A stretch of DNA of 64,000 nucleotides. Origin: Nannocystis sp. RBIL2 (GTDB lineage Bacteria; Myxococcota_A; Polyangia; Nannocystales; Nannocystaceae). This document shows, piece after piece, positions 37,582-45,932 of this stretch. The translations under genes and the position numbers were made by a program. Location: assembly GCF_026626745.1 (NCBI RefSeq), contig NZ_JAPNJW010000001.1, forward strand, positions 5,912,001 through 5,976,000, read 5' to 3'. Each line of letters starts with the position of its first letter. The stretch's first letter is position 1. Under the pieces are notes generated by a model. That model searched no databases. It was not told the origin of the DNA and worked only from the letters and a program-made list of their open reading frames with translations.

Positions 37582-38952
37582 ATGTCTGAAAAGACAGCCC
37601 CCGCGAGCCGCGCCCGGTCAGGCAAGGTCGGCCTGCGCCGCTACCTGTCGGCGCGCATGCTGCCGCTGGTGGTGCTGCTGCTGGTGCTCGTGTCGGCCTC
37701 GGCGCCGCTGGCCTACGCCGCGCTGCAGGCCCGGGGCCTGCGCGAGCAGGCGCGGACGACCGCGGTGCAGGCGGCAGACGCGATCGCGCGCGAGGTGCAG
37801 GAGCGGCCGGTGCTGTGGCGCTACGACGCCGGCAAGCTGCTGGCGCACCTGCGGGCCTACGTCGACAACGCCGGGGCCGCGCGCATCGAGATCTCCGACC
37901 GCTCGGGCGTGCGGATCCCGCTCGACACCGAGTCGATCGCCAGCCCGACCGCCGGCGCCGGCCCGCTCGCCTGGGAGGCCGCGCCGATCGTCCTCAACGA
38001 GCAGGTCGTCGGCCACGCGTGGGTCGCGGTCAGCCTGGCCGAGGCCCGCACCGCCGCGCTCCTGCTGCTCGGCCCGTTCGGCCTGCTCGGCGTCGGCCTC
38101 GCCGGCCTGCTCTACTTCATCCCACTCGGCGCCATCACCCGCGCCGAACGCCGCATCGAACAGAGCCAGGCCGCGCTCGCCCGCTTCAACCAGACGCTCG
38201 AGCAGCAGGTCGCCGAGCGCTCGTCGCAGCTCAGCGAGGCCTACGAGCAGCTGCGGCAGAAAGAGGGCCGCCTGCGCGAGCTGTCGGCGCGCGCCGTGCT
38301 GCTCCAGGAGGCCGAGCGGCGCGTCATCGCCCGCGAGCTGCACGACTCCGCCGGCCAGGCGCTCACGGCGATCCGCATCAACCTCCAGCTCATGGTCCAG
38401 CTCGCCGAACCCGACAGCAAGGTGGCGAAGATGGCCGCGCGGACGCTGACGATCGTCGACGCGACGCTCGAGGAGATCCGCCGCGCCGTCAGCATGCTGG
38501 GCCCGGCGATCCTCGACGACGTCGGCCTGGTCGCCGCGATCGAGCGGCTGTGCGACGACTTCGAGCGCGAAGACCTCGAGATCTCGCGGGAGCTCGAGGT
38601 CCCCGACGGCGGGCTGTCCGCCGCGCTCGAGAGCGTGTGTTACCGGGTGATCCAAGAGGCGCTCACCAACGCCGCACGCCACGCTTGCGCCAGCGAGTTG
38701 CGGGTGGTCCTGAGGGTCGAGCCCGCGCACATCGTGCTGGAGGTCCGTGACAACGGTCGAGGGTTTGTCCCCGGCGAGCGCGGCGAGGGAAGTGGCGGCC
38801 GCGGACTCGTCGGCATGCGGGAGCGCGTCGAGCTGTTGGGCGGCAACCTCCGCATCGACACCGCGCCCGGCTCCGGCACCGCCATCCGCGTCGAGCTGCC
38901 GCGGCGGGCCCTGAGCGACGACGGCGACGACTCGGCCGTCGTCGTCGCATGA
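37582..38952 (+). CDS. Membrane histidine kinase, HisKA_3 (NarL-partner) type
   Basis: A 456-aa sensor kinase. An N-terminal helix (about 30-50) and a second near 165-185 flank a periplasmic sensor domain of about 110 residues. A coiled coil (about 190-235) leads to the HisKA_3 domain with His254 in ARELHDSAGQALTAIR. The ATPase domain has NAARHA, DNGRGF and GRGLVGMRERV. ATG 37582 is preceded by GGAGG and lies in a repeat-like ACATGTCT. Its regulator follows 12 bp downstream. Confidence 0.9.
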   Translation: MSEKTAPASRARSGKVGLRRYLSARMLPLVVLLLVLVSASAPLAYAALQARGLREQARTTAVQAADAIAREVQERPVLWRYDAGKLLAHLRAYVDNAGAARIEISDRSGVRIPLDTESIASPTAGAGPLAWEAAPIVLNEQVVGHAWVAVSLAEARTAALLLLGPFGLLGVGLAGLLYFIPLGAITRAERRIEQSQAALARFNQTLEQQVAERSSQLSEAYEQLRQKEGRLRELSARAVLLQEAERRVIARELHDSAGQALTAIRINLQLMVQLAEPDSKVAKMAARTLTIVDATLEEIRRAVSMLGPAILDDVGLVAAIERLCDDFEREDLEISRELEVPDGGLSAALESVCYRVIQEALTNAARHACASELRVVLRVEPAHIVLEVRDNGRGFVPGERGEGSGGRGLVGMRERVELLGGNLRIDTAPGSGTAIRVELPRRALSDDGDDSAVVVA

Positions 38953-38964
38953 TACAGTCCGCGC

Positions 38965-39636
38965 GTGAGCACCAAGAAGACCATCCGGGTCGTCCTCGCC
39001 GAAGACCACACGATCGTGCGCGAGGGACTGCGCGCGCTGCTCGACGTGCGCGACGACATCGAGGTCGTGGCCGAGGTCGCTGATGGCCGCGCCGCCGTCG
39101 AGGCCGTCGCCGCCCACAAGCCCGATGTCGCGATCATGGACCTCGGCATGCCCGAGCTGAACGGCGTCGACGCCACGCGAGCGATCCGCAAGGACTTCCC
39201 GACCACGCAGGTGCTCATCCTGTCGATGCACTCCGGCGAGGAGTACGTGCGCCCCGCCATCCGCGCCGGCGCCAGCGGCTACCTGCTCAAGGGCTCCGGC
39301 CTGTCCGACCTGGTCGCCGCGATCCAGGCCGTCTCGCACGGCGACGCCTTCTTCAGCCCGTCGATCGCCAAGATCGTCCTCCACGACTCGCGGCGCGACG
39401 CCAGGCCCGGCGGGCGCGAACCGCAGCCGGGAGACGCCCTCACGAACCGCGAACGCGAGATCCTCCAGCTCGTCGCCGAGGGCCGCTCCAGCCCGGAAAT
39501 CGCGCGCCAGCTCAGTCTCAGCGTGAAGACGGTCGAGGGCCACCGCGGCCGCATCATGGCCAAACTCGACGTGCACCACGTCGCCGGCCTCGTGCGCCAC
39601 GCGATCCGCATCGGCCTCGTCTCGCCCGACGCATAA
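38965..39636 (+). CDS. NarL/FixJ-family response regulator
   Basis: A 223-aa regulator paired with the upstream kinase. The receiver has Glu13-Asp14, phosphorylated Asp59 (VAIMDLGMPELNG) and Lys in YLLKGS. The LuxR-type helix-turn-helix is at about 155-215 (LTNREREILQLVAEGRSSPEIARQL, SVKTVEGHRGRIMAKL). The start is GTG 38965. Targets are unknown; the adjacent receptor/PstS-like genes are candidates. Confidence 0.93.
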   Translation: MSTKKTIRVVLAEDHTIVREGLRALLDVRDDIEVVAEVADGRAAVEAVAAHKPDVAIMDLGMPELNGVDATRAIRKDFPTTQVLILSMHSGEEYVRPAIRAGASGYLLKGSGLSDLVAAIQAVSHGDAFFSPSIAKIVLHDSRRDARPGGREPQPGDALTNREREILQLVAEGRSSPEIARQLSLSVKTVEGHRGRIMAKLDVHHVAGLVRHAIRIGLVSPDA

Positions 39637-39790
39637 GAACATTCGGGCAGGTGCTGGGCCGATCGTGGGGGCCATCCAGGGCGATTTTCGCGCCGGGTGG
39701 ATCCCCTCTGAGACGGACCGCGGGGAAATGCCGTAGGCCGAGGGTACCGGCGTGGATACCGTCGCGGGTAACCCACACCGAGAGTTACCC

Positions 39791-41092
39791 ATGAGAAATT
39801 TAGCCCTTTGCACCGCCCTGGTGGCGCTCACCGCCTGTCCGGCCGAAGACCCGGGCACCACCGATTCGCCGACGACCGCCCCGACCACCGACCAGACCAC
39901 CACGGACACCACCGACGGGACGGACGGGACCGACACGACTGCCACGACGGACGTCCCGACCGGGACGACGGACACGCCGACCGGGACGACCGACGAGCCC
40001 ACGGGGACGACCGACCCGGGCACCACCACGGAAGGCGCCTGCATCGACATCCCGGGCATCGACGAGTCCGGCTGTGAGCCGCTCGCCACCGACTACCAGC
40101 CGCGCGAGAACAACTCGGCCGACGACGAGTGGCCGGCCTGCGTGTCCGACACGGGCCCGTACACCCTCGTCGACAGCCCGCCGAGCACGATCGCCCGCAT
40201 CGTCGCCTACGAGAACATCGCCGACCTGCTGTGGCGCAAGGCCGACCCGACCGCCGACGACTTCACCGCCGCGCGCAACGAGTACGTCCTGCCCGAGGGC
40301 CTCGAGTCGCGCCTCGTCCGCCGCGAAGACCTGCACTACCCGGCGATCCCCGAAGACGAGTGGGACCCGCAGGTCGACGCCGACAAGCAGTGCACCGTCG
40401 AGGCGCTGGCCGCCAAGTACCCCGAGCGCTGCGTCGGCCCGTCCGGGATGAAGCCGCTGGTCGACGAGGCGTTCGCCGCCGGCCAGGCCGGCGAGGGCGA
40501 CCCCAACATCCACGCCGCGCGCATTCACGGCGGCCTGCTCTGGTTCCTCTACCTCTCGGTGTACAAGGAGGCCAACACCTGCGCCACGGTCGCGCCGAAG
40601 GACTGCGACTCGGCCTGGGCCTACTACACCGGCGGCGAGGCGATCGACGCCCCGATCGGCATGGGCGCCGAGGTCAACACGCTCAGCGCCAACGCCCACG
40701 AGCGTATCCACGACGGCATCCTGGCCACCCGCTGCTGGCGTGACATCGCCCAGGACATGGGCAACTACCCGCTGCTCGAGGAGCTGCCCGCCGACCAGCA
40801 GGACCTGTTCGAGCAGGGCTGGGAGCAGCTCGACCAGGGCCTCCATCGCGGCTACGCCGTGATCGTCCGCGACCACATGCAGCAGTACATCGACGCCGCG
40901 TGCAGCAGCGCCGAGACGAACGTGCTGTGGGCCTTCCTGCAGGTCGCCGGCCCCGTCCTCGACCGCGAGGCCGAGGAGCGCGACGCTGCTGCCGCCGCCG
41001 ACCTCACCGGCCTGTGGAGCGCAGAGAGCCCCGCCGCCGAGGATGTCGCCAAGGGCATCGCCGCCCTCGACGCGATCTTCCCCTGCCCGTAA
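39791..41092 (+). CDS. Lipoprotein with Thr/Asp-Gly spacer
   Basis: A 433-aa lipoprotein (signal ending ALTAC, Cys16). A low-complexity Thr/Asp/Gly spacer runs to about residue 90 (DGTDGTDTTATTD). The folded part has conserved-looking Cys residues and a helical C-terminal half (HERIHDGILATRCWRDIAQDMG, VLWAFLQVAGPVLDREAEER). No family is recognised. GGGTAAC and GTTACCC flank the region just before the start, a possible operator. A strong terminator follows. Confidence 0.75.
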   Translation: MRNLALCTALVALTACPAEDPGTTDSPTTAPTTDQTTTDTTDGTDGTDTTATTDVPTGTTDTPTGTTDEPTGTTDPGTTTEGACIDIPGIDESGCEPLATDYQPRENNSADDEWPACVSDTGPYTLVDSPPSTIARIVAYENIADLLWRKADPTADDFTAARNEYVLPEGLESRLVRREDLHYPAIPEDEWDPQVDADKQCTVEALAAKYPERCVGPSGMKPLVDEAFAAGQAGEGDPNIHAARIHGGLLWFLYLSVYKEANTCATVAPKDCDSAWAYYTGGEAIDAPIGMGAEVNTLSANAHERIHDGILATRCWRDIAQDMGNYPLLEELPADQQDLFEQGWEQLDQGLHRGYAVIVRDHMQQYIDAACSSAETNVLWAFLQVAGPVLDREAEERDAAAAADLTGLWSAESPAAEDVAKGIAALDAIFPCP

Positions 41093-41115
41093 GGCCGGGT
41101 TCGCGCGCTGAACGG

Positions 41116-41143
41116 AGGCCGAGCGCGGTGCGCTCGGCCTTTT
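41116..41143 (+). terminator. Intrinsic terminator
   Basis: AGGCCGAGCGC and GCGCTCGGCCT form a perfect 11-bp stem with loop GGT, followed by TTTTG. It lies 24 bp after the lipoprotein stop. Confidence 0.9.
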
Positions 41144-41155
41144 GTCGTTGGTCGC

Positions 41156-41211
41156 TGTAAGTCCCGGAGGACATGCCTGTGAGGACATGTCCGATGGGGC
41201 AGCGCGGAAGC
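41156..41211. repeat. 14-bp repeat array, 2 strong units plus edges
   Basis: Strong units begin at 41170 (GACATGCCT) and 41184 (GACATGTCC); weaker ones at 41156 and 41198 keep register. It lies immediately past the terminator. Confidence 0.75.
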
Positions 41212-41254
41212 CGAGATGTTCACGTCGCGCCTTCTTCCAAGGATAGCGCATCGA

Positions 41255-41296
41255 AACATGTCCGGTGAGACATGTCGAAAGGGACTGCGCTCGGCC
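41255..41296. repeat. 14-bp repeat array, 3 units
   Basis: Units begin at 41255 (AACATGTCC), 41269 (GACATGTCG) and 41283 (GACTGCGCT). It lies in the non-coding stretch between the lipoprotein terminator and tRNA-Val. Confidence 0.7.
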
Positions 41297-41359
41297 CGAC
41301 CGTGCCTGCCAGTGATCTGCCCCGAAGGACAGGCGCATGAAAAACAGTCGCGCGCAGGC

Positions 41360-41404
41360 AGCAAGAAGGGGCCGAGGCATCCGCGCGCTCGACCCCTTCT
41401 TGCT
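41360..41404 (-). terminator. Hairpin downstream of tRNA-Val
   Basis: AGCAAGAAGGGG and CCCCTTCTTGCT form a perfect 12-bp stem with a 21-nt loop. On the minus strand it immediately follows tRNA-Val and ends before a GTTTTT run, so it likely terminates that transcript. Confidence 0.6.
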
Positions 41405-41408
41405 GGTA

Positions 41409-41480
41409 TAGGCGGAACAGGGTTCGAACCTGCGACCCGCGCCTTGTAAGGGCGCCGCTCTACCGCTGAGCTATCCGCCT
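41409..41480 (-). tRNA. tRNA-Val (UAC)
   Basis: The minus strand folds as a 72-nt tRNA: acceptor AGGCGGA/TCCGCCT, D-arm GCTC/GAGC, anticodon stem GCGCC/GGCGC with loop CTTACAA (TAC) and T-loop TTCGAAC. CCA is not encoded. Confidence 0.93.
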
Positions 41481-41493
41481 GGGCGCCGGGAAG

Positions 41494-42012
41494 CTAGCAC
41501 AGCGGCGAGCCGTCGTGCGCGAGGATCGTGCGGTCGGCAGGCGGCAGCGCAGCCAGCAGCTCGGCCGCCGTGGCGCCGCCTCCGGGGCGCAGGTCCGGGC
41601 GCAGCGCCGCCAGCGGGGCCAGCACGAAGTCCCGGCGGGCCAGCTCCGGGTGGGGCAGCACGAGCCGGTCGGTGTCGACCCGCAGCGAGCGGCCGTCCTC
41701 GGTCATGACCAGCAGGTCGAGGTCGAGTGTGCGCGCCTCCCAGCGCTCGCGCCGGGTCCGCCCGTGTCGCGCCTCGAGCGCGAGCAGCTCGGTCAGCAGG
41801 TCCTCCGGCGCCAGCTCCGTCCGCAGCTCGACCGCCGCGTTGAGGAACGGGTGCAGCGACGGCCCCAGCGGTCGCGTCTCGAACACCGGCGAGCAGCGCA
41901 GCAGCTCGGTCGCCGGAATCACCCCCGCGCGCAGCTCCTCGACCGTCGCGCGCAGCGTCGCCAGCCGGTCGCCGAGGTTGCTGCCGAGCCCGACGTACGC
42001 CAGCGCCGTCAT
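41494..42012 (-). CDS. folK: 6-hydroxymethyl-7,8-dihydropterin pyrophosphokinase
   Basis: A 172-aa HPPK of folate synthesis, transferring pyrophosphate from ATP to hydroxymethyldihydropterin. Signatures are YVGLGSNLGDR, the ERWEARTLDLDLLVM segment with the two magnesium-binding Asp, and LPHPELARRDFVLAPL. ATG 42012 has GAGGTGG ahead. The start region is present in three imperfect tandem copies upstream. It stands without other folate genes. Confidence 0.93.
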   Translation of the reverse strand: MTALAYVGLGSNLGDRLATLRATVEELRAGVIPATELLRCSPVFETRPLGPSLHPFLNAAVELRTELAPEDLLTELLALEARHGRTRRERWEARTLDLDLLVMTEDGRSLRVDTDRLVLPHPELARRDFVLAPLAALRPDLRPGGGATAAELLAALPPADRTILAHDGSPLC

Positions 42013-42202
42013 CGCCACCTCGCTGGTGTCGAAGCGACCTCGTCCTCGCGCCCGCTCCGGCGAGCATCGTGGGCCGGCGCCGTCATCGACACCTCGCTCG
42101 CGCCACAATGCTGCGCGGCGACTTGGTCCTTCCGCTCGCCGTGGTCATCGACACCTCACTCGCGCCGACCGCTGCTCTGCGCAGCGACCTCCGCTTCGCC
42201 GT
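42001..42202 (-). repeat. Triplicated translation-start region of folK
   Basis: The folK start context (GCGAGGTGGCGATGACGGCG at 42012) recurs upstream as GCGAGGTGTCGATGACGGCG (ATG 42086) and GTGAGGTGTCGATGACCACG (ATG 42148). Similarity extends about 40 bp upstream of each ATG. The upstream copies do not open a long frame. Confidence 0.75.
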
Positions 42203-42243
42203 CCGGGCGCCGAGCTGGGCGACTCCCCAGAACCGCACACCCG

Positions 42244-43065
42244 TCACTGCGCCCCCGACTGGGCCGTGCCCGTGTGCGGCGCGTCCGCAGTGTGCGCGTA
42301 CGGGGCGACCAGCGAGATCGGCAGCGTCCCCGCGAACCCGACCCGCAGCGTCGCCGCCAGCGCTCTTGGAGAAGAATCTGTCTCGAGGGACATCTCGTTC
42401 TCGGCCGGCAACGTGAAGCGCACGCGGCCCTCCGCGTCGGCGTTGCTGCCGAGCACGCGATCGCCGAGCACCAGCTCGACCGCGCGACCGCTCGCCGGTC
42501 CAGAGGGCGGATCGCACGGCTTCACCGGCCCCTCGCGCAGCGCCACGGTGTCGCTGACCCGCACCCGGTCGCGCGCGCGCACGCTGTCGACGATGCCCGC
42601 GGTCAACAGCCCCACGCCGACCGCGGTGAACACCCCGCCGACGCGACGGCCAGTCTTCGGATCGCGGACGTACTGCATGCGCTCCGCGTCGTACGCCGCC
42701 TCGGCCGCGAACAGCTCGGGCCGCGCGAACGCCAGCGCCGACACCCCGAGCGCCACCGCGGCCAGCCCGTACTCGAAGTAGATCATCGCGTCGGGCTTGC
42801 GGACGATCCGCTCCTCTTGCCGCGCGGCCAGGTGCGCCACCGTCTGGCACGAGCGGAGCTCGCGGAGCTCGACCTCGAGGCTGGGCCCGCGCTGCGACCA
42901 GCGCGCCTCGACCGCGACCGCGACCACGCGGGTCTGCTGGGCCAGCGGCCTGGCGTCAGGGCGGACGGTCGTGCGGAGCTCGGTCTCGGAGGTGATCTGC
43001 GAGCACGCGGCCGCGAGCGCCGCGAAGAGGCCCAGAGCCGCCGAGGAAGGTCGGACCTCGCGCAC
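42244..43065 (-). CDS. Lipoprotein with internal membrane segments
   Basis: A 273-aa lipoprotein (signal ending LAAAC, Cys21). Two hydrophobic stretches are near residues 95-115 (FEYGLAAVALGVSALAFA) and 140-160 (VGGVFTAVGVGLLTAGIV). A C-terminal domain ends with VGFAGTLPISLVAPYAHTAD. The family is unknown. Two blocks in 14-bp register (42375 and 42389) lie in the coding region. It is followed after 12 bp on the other side by cyaY, possibly co-transcribed. Confidence 0.7.
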   Translation of the reverse strand: MREVRPSSAALGLFAALAAACSQITSETELRTTVRPDARPLAQQTRVVAVAVEARWSQRGPSLEVELRELRSCQTVAHLAARQEERIVRKPDAMIYFEYGLAAVALGVSALAFARPELFAAEAAYDAERMQYVRDPKTGRRVGGVFTAVGVGLLTAGIVDSVRARDRVRVSDTVALREGPVKPCDPPSGPASGRAVELVLGDRVLGSNADAEGRVRFTLPAENEMSLETDSSPRALAATLRVGFAGTLPISLVAPYAHTADAPHTGTAQSGAQ

Positions 43066-43077
43066 GCGATCACCTGG

Positions 43078-43398
43078 TCAAAGGGACACCTCGGTCCCGA
43101 GCTTGGCGCCGACCACCCGTGCGACGGTCGCCATCAATTCATCGTCGGACTTGCGCGCGATCCACTTGCCCTGCTCGGGCACGAAGTCGAAGTGCCACGC
43201 GGTGGTCCCGGCGGCCATCCAGATCTGCCCGGCCGCGCTGTGGGCGTTGATGACGAAGCGCGCGCCGTCCTTGAACGAGAGCGTGAGTACGTCGCCGGCG
43301 AGCTGGACGTCGAGCTCCTCGAGCTCGAGCGCGCCGAGGTTGGCGTCGATGTGCTCGAGCGCCTTGGCCGACCGCTTGAAGAAGTCCTTCTGCTCCAT
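43078..43398 (-). CDS. cyaY: Frataxin-like iron donor protein
   Basis: A 106-aa CyaY/frataxin-family protein, which binds iron and modulates Fe-S cluster assembly. It has an acidic first helix (ALEHIDANLGALELEELD), the strands VLTLSFKDGARFVINAHSAAGQIWMAAG and the AWHFDF...WIARKSDDE core. Length matches the bacterial family. No isc genes are nearby. Confidence 0.85.
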   Translation of the reverse strand: MEQKDFFKRSAKALEHIDANLGALELEELDVQLAGDVLTLSFKDGARFVINAHSAAGQIWMAAGTTAWHFDFVPEQGKWIARKSDDELMATVARVVGAKLGTEVSL

Positions 43399-43432
43399 GG
43401 CTCGTGAGGGTTACGCGATCGTGCAGATCCGG

Positions 43433-43765
43433 TCAATTCGCCGGTGCGGGGGCCGGCGGGGGCGATTTGGACTCGTCCGTGGCGGGCGCGGGCGCGGGCG
43501 CTTCGGCCTTGCTCGGCGGCCCGCTCTTGCTGGGGTCGAACCCCATCTGTCGCGCCTGGTCCTCGGAGATCTCGACGACCTCGACCGACTTGCCGTCGGG
43601 CAGCGTGAAGGTGTGCTTGCGACCCTCGATCTCCGGCGCGGCCTTCAGCTCCTGCTCGGCCCGCTGTTCTTCCTTGTACTTCTCGCAGGCCTGCCAGCCG
43701 AAGAAGGCGAGCAGCGGGACGTAGATGCAGATCCGGATGAGTACGCCTCTGGATGGCAGTTTCAT
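43433..43765 (-). CDS. Small single-pass membrane protein
   Basis: A 110-aa protein with one N-terminal helix (GVLIRICIYVPLLAFFGW), a charged linker and a Pro/Ala-rich tail. A short middle domain reads HTFTLPDGKSVEVVEISEDQARQMGF. ATG 43765 is preferred to a TTG at 43777 that would overlap the upstream stop. Unknown function. Confidence 0.7.
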   Translation of the reverse strand: MKLPSRGVLIRICIYVPLLAFFGWQACEKYKEEQRAEQELKAAPEIEGRKHTFTLPDGKSVEVVEISEDQARQMGFDPSKSGPPSKAEAPAPAPATDESKSPPPAPAPAN

Positions 43766-43773
43766 GGGATGTC

Positions 43774-44529
43774 TCAAGGGTCAGACGTGAACTTGAGCTC
43801 GCGCCAGGTCGCTACCGAGGCGCGGCTGTCGGCGTGGAGTCGGGAGGCGCCGCTCTTCGGCTCGAGCGCGCCGGTGGCCACGCGCGACAGGCGGAGCGTC
43901 GCGCTGCACGGCTCGGGCCGGGTCAAGCCGGTCTTGAGCTGCCCCTGGGCCACCTGCGCCGCGCCCCCGTCCGGCAGCTCGAGCACGATCGGCTCGGCCA
44001 GGCAGGCGATGCCGTCGATGGCGTCGTCGATGCGCGCGAGGATCGTCGCGTCGGTCCGCGCCGGCGTCCACGCGACGTCGAACGCCTGCGTGCGCGGCAG
44101 CTTGGCGCCCGCCTTGGGCGCGGTGATCTCGAACGCCGGCGCTTCGACCGAGACGCTGTAGGTGGCCTCGTAGTCGTCGTCGACGAGCCGCAGCTCGTGC
44201 GTCACGGGGCCGCCGTCCTTGGCCCTGTCGACCCCGTCGACCTTGTACACGTAGGAGCCGCTGGGCCGGCGCACGCGCGTGGCTGCGGTGCCGTCGACGC
44301 TGAGCGAGCTGCGCTTGCACAATGCGAGCGACAGCCCGGCGTCGTCGTCGACGCGCCGCACCTCGACCTCGGTGCGCGCCTGCTTGCCGTTGTGGTCGAT
44401 GTACGCGGTGACCAGCAGGCCCTCGTCGGCGAGCGCGGCGCACGACGCGTCGGCCTCGTCGCAGGCGGGCAGCCACGCGCACGCCGCCAGCGCCAGCAGG
44501 CAGGACGCGCAGCGGGACCGTGAGACCAT
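43774..44529 (-). CDS. Lipoprotein
   Basis: A 251-aa lipoprotein (signal ending WLPAC, Cys23). The mature part is beta-rich with paired cysteines (LCKRSSLSV, IACLAEPIVL, EPCSATLRL) and a sequence like immunoglobulin-type domains (FEITAPKAGAKLPRTQAFDVAW). Unknown function. It and the next gene downstream are spaced 8 bp apart and probably co-transcribed. Confidence 0.72.
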   Translation of the reverse strand: MVSRSRCASCLLALAACAWLPACDEADASCAALADEGLLVTAYIDHNGKQARTEVEVRRVDDDAGLSLALCKRSSLSVDGTAATRVRRPSGSYVYKVDGVDRAKDGGPVTHELRLVDDDYEATYSVSVEAPAFEITAPKAGAKLPRTQAFDVAWTPARTDATILARIDDAIDGIACLAEPIVLELPDGGAAQVAQGQLKTGLTRPEPCSATLRLSRVATGALEPKSGASRLHADSRASVATWRELKFTSDP

Positions 44530-44617
44530 CCTCGGCAGGATAGCAAAAAACCCGGGCGGCGTCGTACGGGCGGGCGCGCGGGCGCGAACGACCGGCCGGG
44601 CCGCCGAGCAGCGCCGC

Positions 44618-45058
44618 TCAGCCGCCAAAGTGCGGCTTCACGACGACCATGATGACGATGAGGAACAGCGGCACGAGCGGCACCTCGTTGAGCAGCCGAC
44701 ATTGCCGCGAGGTCAGGTTGCAGCGCCCGGCGGCGAGGTCCTTGCGGACCTTGCCGCAGTACAGGTGGTAACCGATCAGCAGCAGGAGCCCGAGCAGCTT
44801 GGCGTGGAACCACCCCTGCGCCATGTAGAAGCCAGGCATCTGCACGAACAGCGCGATCCCGAAGGCGGCGGTGAAGACCATCGCGGGCCAGCAGATCCCG
44901 CGGTACAGCCGCCGCTCCATGATGGTGAGCAGCTGGGCGATCTCCGGCTTGTCGCGGTTCTCCACGTGATAGACGTACAGCCGGAAGATGTAGAAGAGCC
45001 CGGCGAACCACGCGACGAAGCCGATGATGTGGAACGCCTTGAGCCAGGAGTAGAGCAC
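44618..45058 (-). CDS. hemJ: Protoporphyrinogen IX oxidase HemJ
   Basis: A 146-aa four-helix membrane protein of the HemJ (UPF0093) family, converting protoporphyrinogen IX to protoporphyrin IX. Signatures are WLKAFHIIGFVAWFAGLFYI with the conserved His, RRLYRGICWPAM, WFHAKLLGLLLLIGYH and NEVPLVPLFLIVIMVVVKP. It fits the family length. hemF at 32.8 kb makes its substrate. It is 32 bp from queE on the same strand. Confidence 0.93.
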   Translation of the reverse strand: MLYSWLKAFHIIGFVAWFAGLFYIFRLYVYHVENRDKPEIAQLLTIMERRLYRGICWPAMVFTAAFGIALFVQMPGFYMAQGWFHAKLLGLLLLIGYHLYCGKVRKDLAAGRCNLTSRQCRLLNEVPLVPLFLIVIMVVVKPHFGG

Positions 45059-45090
45059 GGCCTTGTTTTACTCCTCCGCGCGCCGCGAGC

Positions 45091-45867
45091 TCAGGTGCCG
45101 GGCGTGTGACCGAACATGTGGATGTGGAGCCGCTCGCCGAGGCGAAACCCGCGCTCGACGCAGATCGGCATCAGCGCGCGATAGGCCGCGCGCAGGGCCT
45201 CGCTGTCGGTGCACTCGGGCATCAGCAGCACCCGGCTGCGCTGGTCGTTGGGCACCGCGAGCTCGCGCAGCAGCGCCTCGACCTCGGCGACGTCGGCGGC
45301 GCTGGCGTCGGCGCGGACGACGAACTTGAGCTGCCACGGGAAGCTCGCCATCAGCCGCGCGAGCACCGGCAGGTCGAGGCGCGCGCGCTCGTGCCGCTCG
45401 GCCTGCGCCGGGTCGCGCTCCCACGGCGTGCTGTGGCGCAGCTTCGGGCTCACCGACAGCAGGTCGCACGCGAGCCCCTCGAGCCACACGGTGCCGGCGG
45501 TCTCGACGGTGATGTGGTGCCCGGCCGCCCGCAGCCGGCGACTGAGCGCGGCGATCCCGGCGAACAGGAGCGGCTCGCCGCCGGTGAGGACCACGTGACG
45601 CGGCCCGGCGGCGCAGAAGGCGACCAGCTCGGCCAGGTCGGTGCGACGGCCCGAGGGCGCCCAGGAGGTCGCCGGCGAGTCGCACCACGCGCAGCGGAGG
45701 TTGCAGCCGGACACGCGGACGAACGAGCTCGGGACGCCGACGAGCGTGCCCTCACCCTGCAGCGAGACGAAGCGCTCGTGGATCGGCAGCCAGGTCGGCG
45801 GCGAGGTCGAGAGCGACGGCCTGCCCGGATTCAGGGCGCGGCCAGGCGGGTCGTAGGCGGCGGTCAT
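45091..45867 (-). CDS. queE: 7-carboxy-7-deazaguanine synthase
   Basis: A 258-aa radical SAM enzyme of queuosine synthesis, contracting the ring of carboxytetrahydropterin. Signatures are FVSLQGEGTLVGVPSSFVR, SGCNLRCAWCDS (the CxxxCxxC iron-sulfur site) and VVLTGGEPLL, with TVETAGTVWLEG. ATG 45867 is chosen over a further upstream in-frame start because the N-terminus beyond it is not family-like. No other que gene is in the window. Confidence 0.92.
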   Translation of the reverse strand: MTAAYDPPGRALNPGRPSLSTSPPTWLPIHERFVSLQGEGTLVGVPSSFVRVSGCNLRCAWCDSPATSWAPSGRRTDLAELVAFCAAGPRHVVLTGGEPLLFAGIAALSRRLRAAGHHITVETAGTVWLEGLACDLLSVSPKLRHSTPWERDPAQAERHERARLDLPVLARLMASFPWQLKFVVRADASAADVAEVEALLRELAVPNDQRSRVLLMPECTDSEALRAAYRALMPICVERGFRLGERLHIHMFGHTPGT

Positions 45868-45932
45868 GGGGCGCGGCGTCGCTGTACCGCACTTGCGAAC
45901 CACGGGCCAGCAGTTCTACGCTCCTGGCCGCC

